Below are positions 32,317 to 42,514 of a stretch of DNA of 48,127 nt, piece after piece. Every line of letters begins with the position of its first letter. The first letter of the stretch is position 1. Made by a program: the position numbers and the translations under genes. The notes beneath the pieces were generated by a model, which had not been told where the DNA came from, did no database searches, and saw nothing but the letters and a program-made list of their open reading frames with translations. The DNA is from Spirogloea muscicola. Lineage: Eukaryota; Streptophyta; Zygnematophyceae; Spirogloeales; Spirogloeaceae. The DNA lies in the NCBI GenBank assembly GCA_009602725.1, contig WELB01000192.1, forward strand, positions 73,308-121,434. Direction: 5' to 3'.

Positions 32317-35156
32317 ATGCCACCGACAAGCATGGCATGGCTCGGTGGCGGTGGCAGAGGCGAGAAGGCCATTCAGGGCCTCGCCGCAGGCCCAAGCGGC
32401 GAGAATGAGAGGGCGGACGAGCACGTGTCACCCAGGGCTTCTGTGGCAGCATGGCAGCGCGAGGGCCTGAGGTGGCTGTATGCGCACCGGCCGGAGCGCT
32501 CAGGGTCGCCGCGCGGCCGCTCCCTGAGAGTGCCGCGGCCAGGAAAGCTGCAGTCGCCAGCGAGCACTGCACCTCTGCGCTGGCTCCTGGCGGTCTCCAT
32601 CGCAACTGCACTTGTCCTCCTGGGCGCCATCTACTACCAGAAGCTCGTGCAGGCCCTGTGTGGCCTCCTCCTCCCGTCCTCTCTCCTCTCTCTCCCTCCT
32701 CTCTCCTGATGCTCTCTCCCTCGTCTCCCTCACACATACCTACCAATTATGAGCACTCATTGCGAGGCAGCCAATCCATGCTGCAGAGCTTCTGACGCAA
32801 GTGGTTGGCTTGGCCTGCACTCAATTTTCTGCAGGCAGGACGGTGGCTGGGGTGGTGCCCCTCTTGGGCAGGCTGCCGGCAGTGCAGTTCTCCTCAAGGA
32901 GAGCAGTGATGCGGAGGCGACACCCCCTGATAACATCTTCAATGGCTCCTTCAGCGGCTACGGCCACTACAAGGTCCGCAGCGGCTTACTGCAGCTCCGC
33001 TCCTGTGCCCGACCGTCTCAAGGTGTGTTGAGGACGAAGGCGTGGAGGTTGGTGCTGACGTGGCAGGCCCTGGGGGAGAGACCCTGCTGACCTGGCAGCT
33101 GACCTGGCACTCGACGTAGCAGGTGGGCCTGCTCCAGGTCGACCTGCGGCGCAAGGACATGGACCTGGCATTCCTGGCCCAGCACTGGAACCCCAACAAG
33201 CAGCGTCGCCAGGTGGTGCTGGAGTGTCCTGGCCGCGCCGAGTGCCCGGCCTTCTCGTCGTGCGGCGGCAACTTTTCGGCTGTGCAGGCATGCGCCAACG
33301 GCGACCTCACGTCGGGCCCGGCGCACTACCTGCCGCCACCGCGCAACCAGCCGCCCAACAGCGAGGATGAGGCGCCGTTCCATGACCAGTTCATCTCCCT
33401 CACCTGGGTGTTTGAAAATGTGTACATCAACGAAGCCGGCCAAGTGTTTAATGAGACGCATGTCTTCGACCGCAATGGCTGCGGGGCTATTGCCGACTTC
33501 AAGTGCGTGCTGGCACCTCCTCCCTACTTGCAGCCCACTGCATTCTTCCTCCCCCCTCCCATCTTCATCAGTTGCCACCAGCTATTGCTGCCTCCTCTTG
33601 CACGCTTGGTTAAGACCGCTTGCCAGCCTCCTCCTTCCTCACTCCCCTATCTTTTGCTCCTGCACCTGCGTAGCTTCTACGCCACTGCGACCAAGGTGTG
33701 GTACTTTCAAGACATGTTGTCGGTGGCGCACTGGAATGGTGGCAACTTCTGGCACGCAGTCACCGAGGTTCTCCCGCTCTTTGTCGCGACTGAGAAGGTC
33801 CGCGCCCACCTGCCGGGCATCCCCATCGCCAACCGCCGCTCCCAGGTGTGTCGCCGACCTCCGCTCAGATTCGCAACCTCTTCTATAGCACTCACACCCC
33901 TGCTCACAGAATGTCCTCCTCGCTGCGGCCCTTGCGCGGCTGGGCACAAGCCCCCGCTTTTCTGCCTGCGGCGTGCAGCTCCCGCTTGACCCCAGCTTGC
34001 CACACAATGCTGACTTCGGTGCAGCTTGAGATGGTCGATTTGGCGGTGCTTGTGGGCGTGCCAGTCGAGAGCGTCAACTGGTACCTACTCTGGCCCAATG
34101 AGATCTTCCATGTGCAGCGCCTCATCATGCCAAATCACCAGGTGGGACTCGGCAGTGACCAAGTGCCATGCTCTGCTTGCATTCTGCACTCCATCTCTCA
34201 TACTATTATTATAATGGCCTGACCATTCATATCTTCCTCCTACCATTCCTCCCATCAATTCATGCCCGTCCTTGACGAGGCTCCTTGTCCAAATACGACC
34301 GCTGGTTGGCAGACGTGCGGTCACCCATCGAGGGCAGTGTTCTCACACATCCGAGCCAAGTACTTCATGCCAGGCGCGCCGCGCAGCCCGCTGCTCAGTC
34401 TGAGGCCGAGCAGTCACCTCCTGCCCTTCTTTGGGTGAGCAGCTCACAGCTGGACTGCTCCTTGCAGCCTGCCGGGCCTGAGGCCTGGCCCAGCAGTTGC
34501 AGTTCTGACTGCCCTGCTCGCATTTTTCCCCTGCTTCAACCCTCTCCTTTCCCAAGAAATTCCAAATCCTCCCTCCTCTGTCATTACGAAGGCCTGAGCT
34601 GTGGCTTGTATATTGCCTTCTCGCACTGTACTTTACTTCACAGCCTTGTCAAATCTGAGCATCCAAGTCAGGCACCAAGTCGACGCAATCAACTGACGTC
34701 GCCTGTGTGTGCCACATGCTGGCCAGCCAACGGGCGCTGGACTGGTACATTGTGCTGGTGAAGCGGTCCCGTAGCCGACAGCTGGTGGAGACAGACGCAG
34801 TGGAAGCAGGCCTGGTGCGCATCTTTGGCGCACGCCGCGTGCGCATCTTCGAGGGCGGGCTGCCACCGCTGGAGGCCATGGCCTTCTTCCACAAGGTGCG
34901 TTTTCTTGTCGGCGTGCACGGGGCGGGCCTCACCAACCTGGTGTTCCAACCACGGGGGTCGGCGGTACTAGAGATCCGGCCGATCAAAGAGTGGAATACA
35001 TGCTACCACCACCTCGCGGACGCGTGCGAGCTGGACTATTACCTACTACGGTCCACTGGCAGCCACCATAGTGTGACGTCCGCAAATGTCACTGAGCTCC
35101 TCGACCTTGTCAAACACAGCATCGCGCCAGGCATTCGGAGCCGCTCTTTTAGGTAA
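32317..35156 (+). CDS. GT61-family glycosyltransferase (DUF563), type II membrane protein
   Basis: Exons 32317-32657, 32835-32973, 33123-33502, 33674-33845, 34025-34141, 34313-34434 and 34727-35156 (TAA) join in phase to 566 residues. The N-terminal tail (about 1-88) is followed by a signal-anchor helix, LLAVSIATALVLLGAIYY, typical of Golgi enzymes. The lumenal part holds DNIFNGSFSGYGHYK, VFENVYINEAGQVFNETHVF, VWYFQDMLSVAHWNGGNFWH, EVLPLFVATEKV, GVPVESVNWYLLWPNEIFHV, HIRAKYFMPGAPRSPL, ETDAVEAGLVRIFGARRVRI and FLVGVHGAGLTNLVFQPRGS. The last is the GT61 hallmark (VHGAGLTN, then VLEIRP). Family members include plant beta-1,2-xylosyltransferase, arabinosyltransferases and EOGT; donor and acceptor cannot be told from the sequence. 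The donor after exon 2 is GTCCGC, unusual but shared with the paralogue at 22489-24722. Confidence 0.88.
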
Positions 35157-35860
35157 ACCTAGAGGGCAATCTTGCAGCTTGTTTGTGGGTTTGATATAAG
35201 TAAATTTATAAGAGTACACAGCTTGGCCACAAATGACCAAGCAACAGAGCACACCTTGGAAGTCGCCTGAGAGCACACACCAGCTCTCTCAGCAGAGCTT
35301 TGTGCTCCATGAGCGCGTGTCCAAAGCTGCTCATTGATAAACTCAAACTCCTGCCTGGCGGTAGGAGCTGCTAGTGTTCGCAAGGACTCATGGCACCCTG
35401 TGGCAGGCTTGCTAAACAGCCTGACTAAGTACAGACTTCAGAGGAGCCGCAAGCTGCAGGCTGCTCAAGAGTCCGAAACCAGTACGAAAAGAGCAAGTGC
35501 TTTTCAGACGGGAGATTCTGCGGTGGAGGGCTTAACAAAAGAAGAAGTTGGAAAAGTGGCTCTCAAAGTGGCAAAAGGCCTAGTGAAAAGTTTCTCTCAA
35601 GGCCGCTTGTGCCGACCTGGAACAGTGCCGCTGGCTTGGGAGGGTGGGCGACTGGCCACAGCCGAACACATGATTGCATGATCGGCGGCAATGGCTTTTG
35701 AGACTGCATACAAGGAACTAGTGTCTCGGTCTCTTGCCATTCTGACATTCCAGCCTTGCCATCGTGTGCGGCGTTCTGCAGTGCTACTGCGGCGCAACTG
35801 CACAATGCGCCTTTTGCACGGGGAAGGCAGCACAGCCGATGGTATGTGACTGCTTGCTGG
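35157..35860. other. Intergenic region downstream of the GT61 gene
   Basis: I see no gene. Around 35545-35600 a weak resemblance to a retroelement end appears (AAAAGTGGCTCTC). The rest is unassigned. Confidence 0.45.
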
Positions 35861-37180
35861 GCTTTCCGGCCCTTCGGACCTTGTCCAATCGTTTCAGGCT
35901 GGCCTTTCACAGCCATCGCCACCTTTGGGAGAGCCACTTTCTTGTTCGTTCTTTTATTCTGGGCTGGCCACTCACAGCTATCGCCCTCTACAGGAAGAGT
36001 CTCTCTCTCTCGTCCATTGGGAGAAGCCTTCTTTCACGCCTTATTTCGTTGACCGTGTGGTGGCTTGCCAGCCTATGAGACCGCCGTCCGATTAAGCAGG
36101 CCAGGGCAGATTGCCCATGGGGCAGTAAGCAGCTACAAAGCACTCAGTAACCCCTGCTAAGCAGCCTGAGGTTGAACAGAAGCGGCTGCTGATATCAAAA
36201 AATCGGCTGTAAACTGCCAGCCAGATGCATACAGGTGTTCATGACGGAGCCAAAACGGAGCGGTTAGAGAAACTTGGGCAGCTGCCGCCTGCCCCACAGA
36301 AGAAAGAAGAAAAAAGCGTTCGTCCATTGAGGATAGGGGCTGGAATAGCCAGCCCAAAAAAGAATGAACAGAGTACGAGAAGGGGCCAGGGGAAGCGCTA
36401 AGAAAAACAAGCACACAAAATAAACAAAGCAGCTACGAATCACTCAGTAACCCCTGCTAAGCAGCCGCAGATCAGAGATGCTAGGCTGCCTTATGTTGAA
36501 AGAAGAAGAGCTCGCCCATACAGAAGAGGGGCTGGCAAAGCCAACCCAAAAAGAATGGACAATGTCCAAAGCCAAAGGAAGAAGTGCCGACAAAGGACTA
36601 CACTACACAGCACGAGATGGTGCTGAGGGAGATTAAGATGGATGCTCAGTATCAACGTGTGAGCCTGTAAAACTGTCCACGTGTGGACTGTCTGCCTATG
36701 TTGATGGTCCCAGAAGGCTGGTGGGCCGTCCAGTGTTGCCGGTGCCTGGGCCACTATCCTTAAGGAATGGACAAGGTCTGAAGGAGCCGGAGTCGAAGCA
36801 GTCAGTTGTACGAAGGACTAGGACTAAGACATCAGCCAGGGAACGCTCAGTAACCTCTAGTCAGGAGATGCAAGTCTGAGTAGCTAGCCGACGGAAAGAC
36901 GTCGCCCTGACGGAAGCCGGAGGCCGCCGCCAATGCTCGGCCTGCGCGCAAGTGAACCGCGAAGGCAAGGGACTGCTGCATCGAGATGGCCAACCGCATT
37001 CGGAAGACTTGAGCGAGGGGAGGTACAGATACTTCTCTGCACCTCTGCACCATCTTGCACTTTGTGGTGTAGTCCTTTTTCAGCACCTCTTTCTTTGGCT
37101 TTGAACATTGTCCATTCTTTTTGGGTTGGCTTTGCCAGCCCCTCTTCTCAATGGGCGAGCACCTTCTTCTTTTCTTCTCT
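35860..37180. mobile_element. Retrotransposon 3' ends, several subfamilies
   Basis: Plus-oriented ends: 35870-35940 and 35955-36000. Minus-oriented: 36310-36490 (block GTTCGTCCATTGAGGATAG, hairpin, and antisense RLLSRGY tail near 36440-36480) and 36510-36590. 36760-36940 is a minus-strand coding tail (FRQGDVFPSASYSDLHLLTR) with its UTR. 37040-37180 is the plus-oriented subfamily with CTTTGGCTTTGAACATTGTC. Confidence 0.7.
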
Positions 37181-37489
37181 GGCAGGTACCCGTGGCAAAT
37201 GGTGGCGGGCCTGGCCGGCAGCTTATGGCGGGCCCGACCCGTCTGCGGTTGTGTAGTGTCAGGCTTATTTGTCGTGCCCAACCGGCTGGACTCATACCTG
37301 TAATCTGTGCGCCTTCCCCCTTGGAGCAATTTCCTTCATCAAATCTGTTTTCTCCACAGCCCCTCGCCCCGTTCGGAATGCGTGTGTATTAAGAGATGGA
37401 GGGCCATGTGTGGCCAAGTACGAAGGCAAGCACATTGACAAATGTACGTCACCTGCCGTTTGGAGGAAGAAGTGGCTCTCCCAATGGAG

Positions 37490-38640
37490 GCAAGGAGCGC
37501 AAATACGTGGATCACCCGGTTGGTAATACGCGGCCCTAGCGATCGATGTACACGGGGATTTCGGCAGCCGCTGGCTGGATCTCCTCCAGCGGCTTACCCG
37601 TCAGGCCATCTAGACTTTCCTGCAGCCGGGTCGCTGGCGGAAGTGTATCGAATGCGCCTGGCCGTCTCGCTGCAGAGGTCTATGGCCCGCTGATATGTCA
37701 TCGCTGATGTGGTAACTGCCGATTGCGTTGATTCGGCCAACCCCGCGAGGTCCGCGACGCTCGTCGGGCACGCGGTCGCTCTGGCGGCTCGGAGTAAGGA
37801 GCGCAAGTACTCTGACCACCCTCCAGGCGATGCCTTCGTACTCTGTTCATTCTTTTTCGGGCTGGTTGTTCCAGCCCCTATTCTCAATGGGCGAGCACTT
37901 TCTTCTGATGCCTTCGCGGCACTGGCCATTGACGTACACGGGGCATTTGGAAGTGGCTGGTTGGATCTCCTCCAGCGGCTTGCCCGGGAGGCCATCGAGC
38001 GGCGGCAGGGTTCGCCAGGCTTCAATGCTGCCGGCTCCCTCTCGCAGGTCTTTCGGATGAGGCTGGCGGTCTCGCTGCAGCGCTCTTTGGCTCTTCTTCT
38101 TCTTTGGCTCATGCGGTCCACGCGCGGGCTGGCCGTGCTATGGCTGCTGCTTCCGGGTCTCGGCAAAGTGCCGCTTCTCCTGCTCCGAGTTACTCTGATC
38201 TGCTGTTGCTCACACGTGGATACTGAGCAGCCATCTGCATCTCCCTCTGCACCATCTTGCACTTTGTAGTGTAGTCCTTTTTCAGCACCTCTTTCTTTGG
38301 CTTTGAACATTGTCCATTCTTTTTGGGTTGGCTTTGCCAGCCCCTTTTCTCAATGGGCGAGCACCTTCTTTCCATGGCCCGGGCGTTGCACCTTCGTGCC
38401 GGCACTCGCTGCTGCCTCTGGCTCTGGCCCGGGGACCCACTTCCACAAGCCTAGCATCTCCGACCTGCGGCTGCTTAGCAGAGGTTGCTGAGTGATTCGT
38501 AGCTGCTATGTTTCTCTGTGTGCTTGTTTTTCTTAGCGCTTTCCCTGGCCCCCTTCTCGTACTCTGTTCATTCTTTTTTGGGCTGGCTTTTCCAGCCCCT
38601 ATGCTCAATGGCCGAGCACTTTCTTCTATTGACCGGCGGG
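37490..38640 (+). mobile_element. Nested plus-strand retrotransposon copies with a TSD-flanked mini-insertion
   Basis: 37490-37690 is one degraded C-terminal remnant. 37695-38080 is a second: ADVVTTADCVDSANPARSAT, SKERKYSDHPPG, then after the insertion DAFAALAIDVHGAFGSGWLD, LLQRLAREAIERRQG and VFRMRLAVSLQRSLA. 38150-38385 carries SYSDLLLLTRGY with the CATTGTCC-type UTR and hairpin. 38400-38630 is the SISDLRLLSRG(C/Y)-type tail with CTCGTACTCTGTTCATTC, hairpin and terminal block. Confidence 0.75.
37829..37916 (+). mobile_element. 68-bp retrotransposon 3'-end insertion with 10-bp target-site duplication
   Basis: GATGCCTTCG occurs at 37829-37838 and again at 37907-37916. Between them (37839-37906) are 68 bases beginning TACTCTGTTCATTC, with the stem-loop CGGGCTGG..CCAGCCCC and ending in CGAGCACTTTCTTCT. 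Removing the insert and one duplicate restores the frame DHPPGDAFAALAID of the host copy, so the insertion is younger than the host fragment. Confidence 0.8.
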
Positions 38641-38681
38641 CCTCGCTTTGGCTGCCAACTTGCCCTGCCAAGGACGTGGCT

Positions 38682-39005
38682 ATGTCCAGCAGCACTGACA
38701 TGTGTCTTCTCGCACAGCACGCTATACAAGTCATTAACGGCGAGCCAGGAAGCCAGAATGACCTGTCAGCAAGGAGAGTCCTCGCGGCCACCTTAAGATC
38801 ACTCTGGTCCTGGAACCTCATCGTTACAGCTGTAGTGATCGCCCTCTGTGTGCTCTTACCAGGCAAAAGGCAATGGCTACATGCCAACAACCTCAGTAGC
38901 ATTCAACCTCCAGAACATTGGGCAGGCAATGTGTCCAGCACCTCACTGCAAAAAGGGCCGTGGAATCGAGACAGTCATGGAAGACTGGTCAAGCTGGAGG
39001 AGTAA
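38682..39005 (+). CDS. Hypothetical small membrane protein (107 aa)
   Basis: The frame from ATG 38682 to TAA 39005 starts MSSSTDMCLLAQHAIQVING and has one strong hydrophobic helix, WNLIVTAVVIALCVLLPG, around residues 53-70. A polar tail with an N-glycosylation-type NVSS follows. A basic stretch (SARRVLAATLR) precedes the helix, so a type II signal anchor like those of the GT61 proteins nearby is possible; this could be a first exon whose partners are lost. It begins about 45 bases after a retroelement end. I do not recognise a family and it may not be a gene. Confidence 0.3.
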   Translation: MSSSTDMCLLAQHAIQVINGEPGSQNDLSARRVLAATLRSLWSWNLIVTAVVIALCVLLPGKRQWLHANNLSSIQPPEHWAGNVSSTSLQKGPWNRDSHGRLVKLEE

Positions 39006-40232
39006 CCAACTTTTGTGACTATTACGTTGTTATCAAGACGTCTTGACACAATTTTGCTCACTTGTGAGATAGCGTACTAAGCCTGCTTCCAGCGAGGAAT
39101 CTTCTTGAGATAGAGTGAACCCCTCAACTGACGGAGTCAGAACCGAGAGGACGTTGTTCCTGCAGTCTACCCTCACAGAGTTCATGTGAGGCTTGAAGCC
39201 GAAGCTGATTTGCAACTAACTACGGGACGAACACCACGTGGGCGGCAAGCGACAAGGAAGCAAAAGCTGAGATGGGGTCTGTATTATCATAAGTGTATAA
39301 GTGCAAGATTCTCCAGGGCAAGCCGAAGGTGGGGTTCATTCGCCCAGGCTCTCTCACGTCTCTACCTCCCGCAGAACCTTCTCTCCGACACCCGTCACTG
39401 TTCTAGGCTGATACCCGTCAGGGGGAGGATGAATCACTCAATAGGAACGAGTCATTCATCCTACTGATACCCGTCCACTGCTTTAGTTCCTGAGCGGGTC
39501 AATGCAGCAGCATGCGGCCCAGAATTGTGTATGTATGTTCCTGGTTAGATCTAACCGCTCTGCCCCTCTATCATTTGGTACACTATGTACATTGGGCCAG
39601 GGTTTCATGCACAACCGTAAGACAGGGATCATTCTCCAGCTAGATCGCCACACAAATTTACAAAGTTTCAAGGCATCTCGTACTCAAATTCAACTTGAGC
39701 TTCGCGAGGCATCAATGACGCATCCCACCACTGCTTTGATACCAGGGCCGTCTGTAAAAGAAGTCTTGTGCCATGCTGGCCTCACGCTTGCTTCTTGGGA
39801 AGCTGTTCACCTCAAGGCAAGGCACGACTGAACACACTGCACATGGACTGACTCTTAGCCAACTGATGCAAGCAATGTGGGCGTCAGAAGCGGGGAGCCT
39901 CAACAAAATTAGCCTCCGTCGCCGTCATCGATCTCGCGCCAGCTTCAGTGGCATCCCACCCCTAAGTCTCTCTTCGTGCATGCATCAATTCCTGGAGGAA
40001 GCGGACTGCCTGGCTAGGTGGTGGCCAGCCTCCCAACCATCCACTGATTATGAGGCTCTCCTGGGTAGCGGACCGGAGTATATCTTGCGTAACTCTTATG
40101 CCAATAGGGTCCATTTTAAGGGCAGCTTACTAGCGCCACAGCCTGAGCTATCCTCAGTTTCTGTGGCGGATATCGAAATTTGCGTGCAGGCCCCGCGCGA
40201 GTGGTCACACGCTGCATCATACGCCTGCAAAG
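39006..40232. other. Unassigned region with overlapping open frames and a flanked inverted repeat
   Basis: Overlapping plus-strand frames at 39502-39831 and 39773-40246 have no recognisable family. An imperfect 13-bp inverted repeat (39427-39439 with 39449-39461, one mismatch) is flanked by the direct repeat CTGATACCCGTC at 39409-39420 and 39464-39475. No retroelement ends are seen here. Confidence 0.4.
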
Positions 40233-40505
40233 ATGTCCGGCGATGAAGAGATGAGGTCCAGCCTTATTCATAGCGCGCAGCAGACCTTGGGAGACCTGGT
40301 GTACACGGTTGTCTTCGATACCTGCAATGAGATGATATCAGCGGGGCTGGAGCAGGGCACAGTGCTCGAGTGTGCCAACCTAGTAGTAAACAAGTACGTT
40401 AACGAGGGCATAAAAATGCGCAAGAAACCTGCGCCTAGAGCCGCTAAGCCCAAGCAGCGCCATTGTAACAGTCAACGTCCTAGATCCAGAAGTCCTGACA
40501 GCTAG
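40233..40505 (+). CDS. Hypothetical small basic protein (90 aa)
   Basis: ATG 40233 to TAG 40505. The first two thirds look like a compact helical domain (TLGDLVYTVVFDTCNEMISA, VLECANLVVNKYVNEGI), followed by a basic tail (MRKKPAPRAAKPKQR) ending RPRSRSPDS, which resembles a nuclear-type or nucleic-acid-binding tail. I do not recognise the family. Even composition and the domain-plus-tail layout make it more plausible than other frames nearby. Confidence 0.35.
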   Translation: MSGDEEMRSSLIHSAQQTLGDLVYTVVFDTCNEMISAGLEQGTVLECANLVVNKYVNEGIKMRKKPAPRAAKPKQRHCNSQRPRSRSPDS

Positions 40506-40869
40506 CATGTACAGAGTCGGTAAGCGTGCACACGATCAATTGCAATCTCTTGCAAATATGTATGCATACATGTGCCTTGGTCATAGCAGAACTCCGTGCA
40601 CTTCTTCATTTATTCATCAAACAAGCATGTGCATGCATGAGATGCGTGCATCAAGCATGCATGTGTCTGCCTAAGGTGCACAGACCATATGCTTAAGAAG
40701 GAAGGTGATGGACGAGTTGGCAGGTGGTGTAGCAGGTGGTTGCCTGACACCAGCTTACGCAACACACCTACTCATTGTTTTATTGTACTGTAAAATAGAA
40801 AAGATCAGGATTTCTCCTTTTCAGAAGCTTCTTACATGTTATCACCCTTTCCTGAACGGCCCTTGCTGG
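40506..40869. other. Intergenic, GCATGC-rich stretch
   Basis: 40555-40670 is rich in overlapping ATGCAT/GCATGC motifs (at least eight GCATG or CATGC words). No gene is visible. Confidence 0.4.
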
Positions 40870-42300
40870 CTGCTAGTAATGTTACTGAGCGTTCCCTGGC
40901 TAATGTCTTAGTACTAGTCCTTCGCACGCCGGCTCCTTCAGATCTTATCCATTCCTTTGCCTACGACCGCTCACACCCAGCTCAATGTGCCTCCAAGGCC
41001 GGGTATGCGGTCGCCTGCGCTGCTCGGGCCAAAGAGCTGAAGTACGCGGACCATCCGCGGGAAGACGAGTTCTTCCCGTTGGCCATTGATACCCATGGGG
41101 CGCTGGGCGCTCGGTGACTCGAGCTGCTCACCCAGCTCGCCCGCCACACCATCGCCCGTCGCTTCCATGGGGAGCCGGTCGACTTTCCTGCAGTCGGGTC
41201 GCTGGCGCAAGTGTATCGAATGCGCCTGGCCGTCTCGCTGCACAGGAAGCGCGGCCAGATTGACTGGTGGCTGGGAAAGGCCAGCCCAAAGGAATGGACA
41301 AGGTCTGAGGGAGCCTGAGTGCGAACGACTAGGACTAAGACATCAGCTAGGGAACGCTCAGTAACCTCTAGTCAGGAGCTGCAGAGGTCTATGGCCCGGG
41401 CGTTGCACCTTCGTGCCGGCAGAGCCCTCGCTGCTGCCTCTGGCTCTGGCCAGGGGACCCACTTCAACGAGCCTAGCATCTCCGACCTGCGGCTGCTTAG
41501 CAGAGGTTAACTGAGTGAATCTCCTGTAGCTCTTTGGATTTTGTCCATTCTTTTTTGGCTGGCTTCTGCCAGCCCCTCTCTTCTATGGGCGGATGGCCGC
41601 ATCCACACCCGGCGCGCCGACCTCGTCGCCAGCGCGCTCGGCGGGGGGCCTCGGCTCATCGCAGACGTGGTCACCACTGACAGCTTTGCTTCCAACAGTG
41701 CAAAACGCTCGTCGGAGGAGGCGGGCTACGCAGTCGGCCAAGCGGCGGGCGAGAAGGAACGGAAGTACTCTGACCACCCGGTGGGCGACGAGTTCGTTCC
41801 ACTGGCAGTGGACGTGCACGGAGCCTTTTGGCTCTTTGGCTCCAAATGGCTTGACTTGCTCCACCGCCTGGCGCGGCGTGCAGCGGCCCGCCGCCTCGGG
41901 CAGTAGGGCGAGCAGCCCGGCTTCAACGTAGCCGGGTCCCTCGCTCAGGTGTTCCGTATGCGTTTGGCCGTCTCGATGCAGCGGGTCCCTCGCCGTCGCG
42001 GTTCACTTGCGCGCAGGCCGAGCTTTGGCGGCGGCCTCCGGCTTCCGTCAGGGCGACGTCTTTCCACCAGCTAGCTACTCGGATCTGCATCTCCTGTCTA
42101 GAGGTTACTGAGCGTTGCCTGGCTGATGTCTTAGTCCTAGTCGTTCGCACTCAAGCTCCCTCAGACCTTGTCCATTCTTTTGGGCTGGCCTTTCCCAGCC
42201 ACCAGTCAATCTGGCCGCGCTTTTCTATGGGCGAGCTCATTCTCTTTGGGCTGGCCTTTCCAAGCCACCAGTCAATCTGGCCGCGCTTTTCTTTAGTAAT
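40870..42300 (+). mobile_element. Plus-strand retrotransposon copies abutting the GT37 fusion gene
   Basis: 40955-41245 encodes AKELKYADHPREDEFFPLAI, DTHGALGAR, then TGA (41115-41117) where the copy at 29290-29550 has Trp, then LELLTQLARHTIARRFHGEP. 41245-41390 is an inverted end, and 41390-41520 an LLSRG tail. 41590-42235 is the most 5'-extended copy: TRRADLVASALGGGPRLIAD, VVTTDSFASNSAKR, KERKYSDHPVGDEFVPLAVD, VFRMRLAVSMQR, YSDLHLLSRGY, UTR and hairpin, with a premature TAG near 41905. 42236-42296 is a second hairpin end in tandem. The RRADL..IADV segment resembles the PD-(D/E)XK-like domain at the end of some retroelement ORFs; that is an inference. Confidence 0.7.
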
Positions 42301-42442
42301 GTCTAAAGTAAGCAGGAAAACTGATGGACTCCCTGTCTCATATGAATACTGTATTCAGATCTCAGAAGTTTCCACGAACTAGTAAAATTGTCGGCACCTA
42401 CTTAGGCAAAGGACGAAGTGGAGCAGTACCGCTCAGCAGCCC

Positions 42443-42457
42443 ATGGCCGTCGCTTAG
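42443..42457 (+). promoter_or_regulatory. Short upstream ORF before the GT37 fusion start
   Basis: ATG GCC GTC GCT TAG lies 15 bases before the chosen start at 42472. If it lies in the transcript it would be a four-codon uORF. The transcription start is unknown. Confidence 0.3.
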
Positions 42458-42471
42458 CCGCAGCGCCGCGC

Positions 42472-42472
42472 A

Positions 42473-42514
<42 letters not shown>

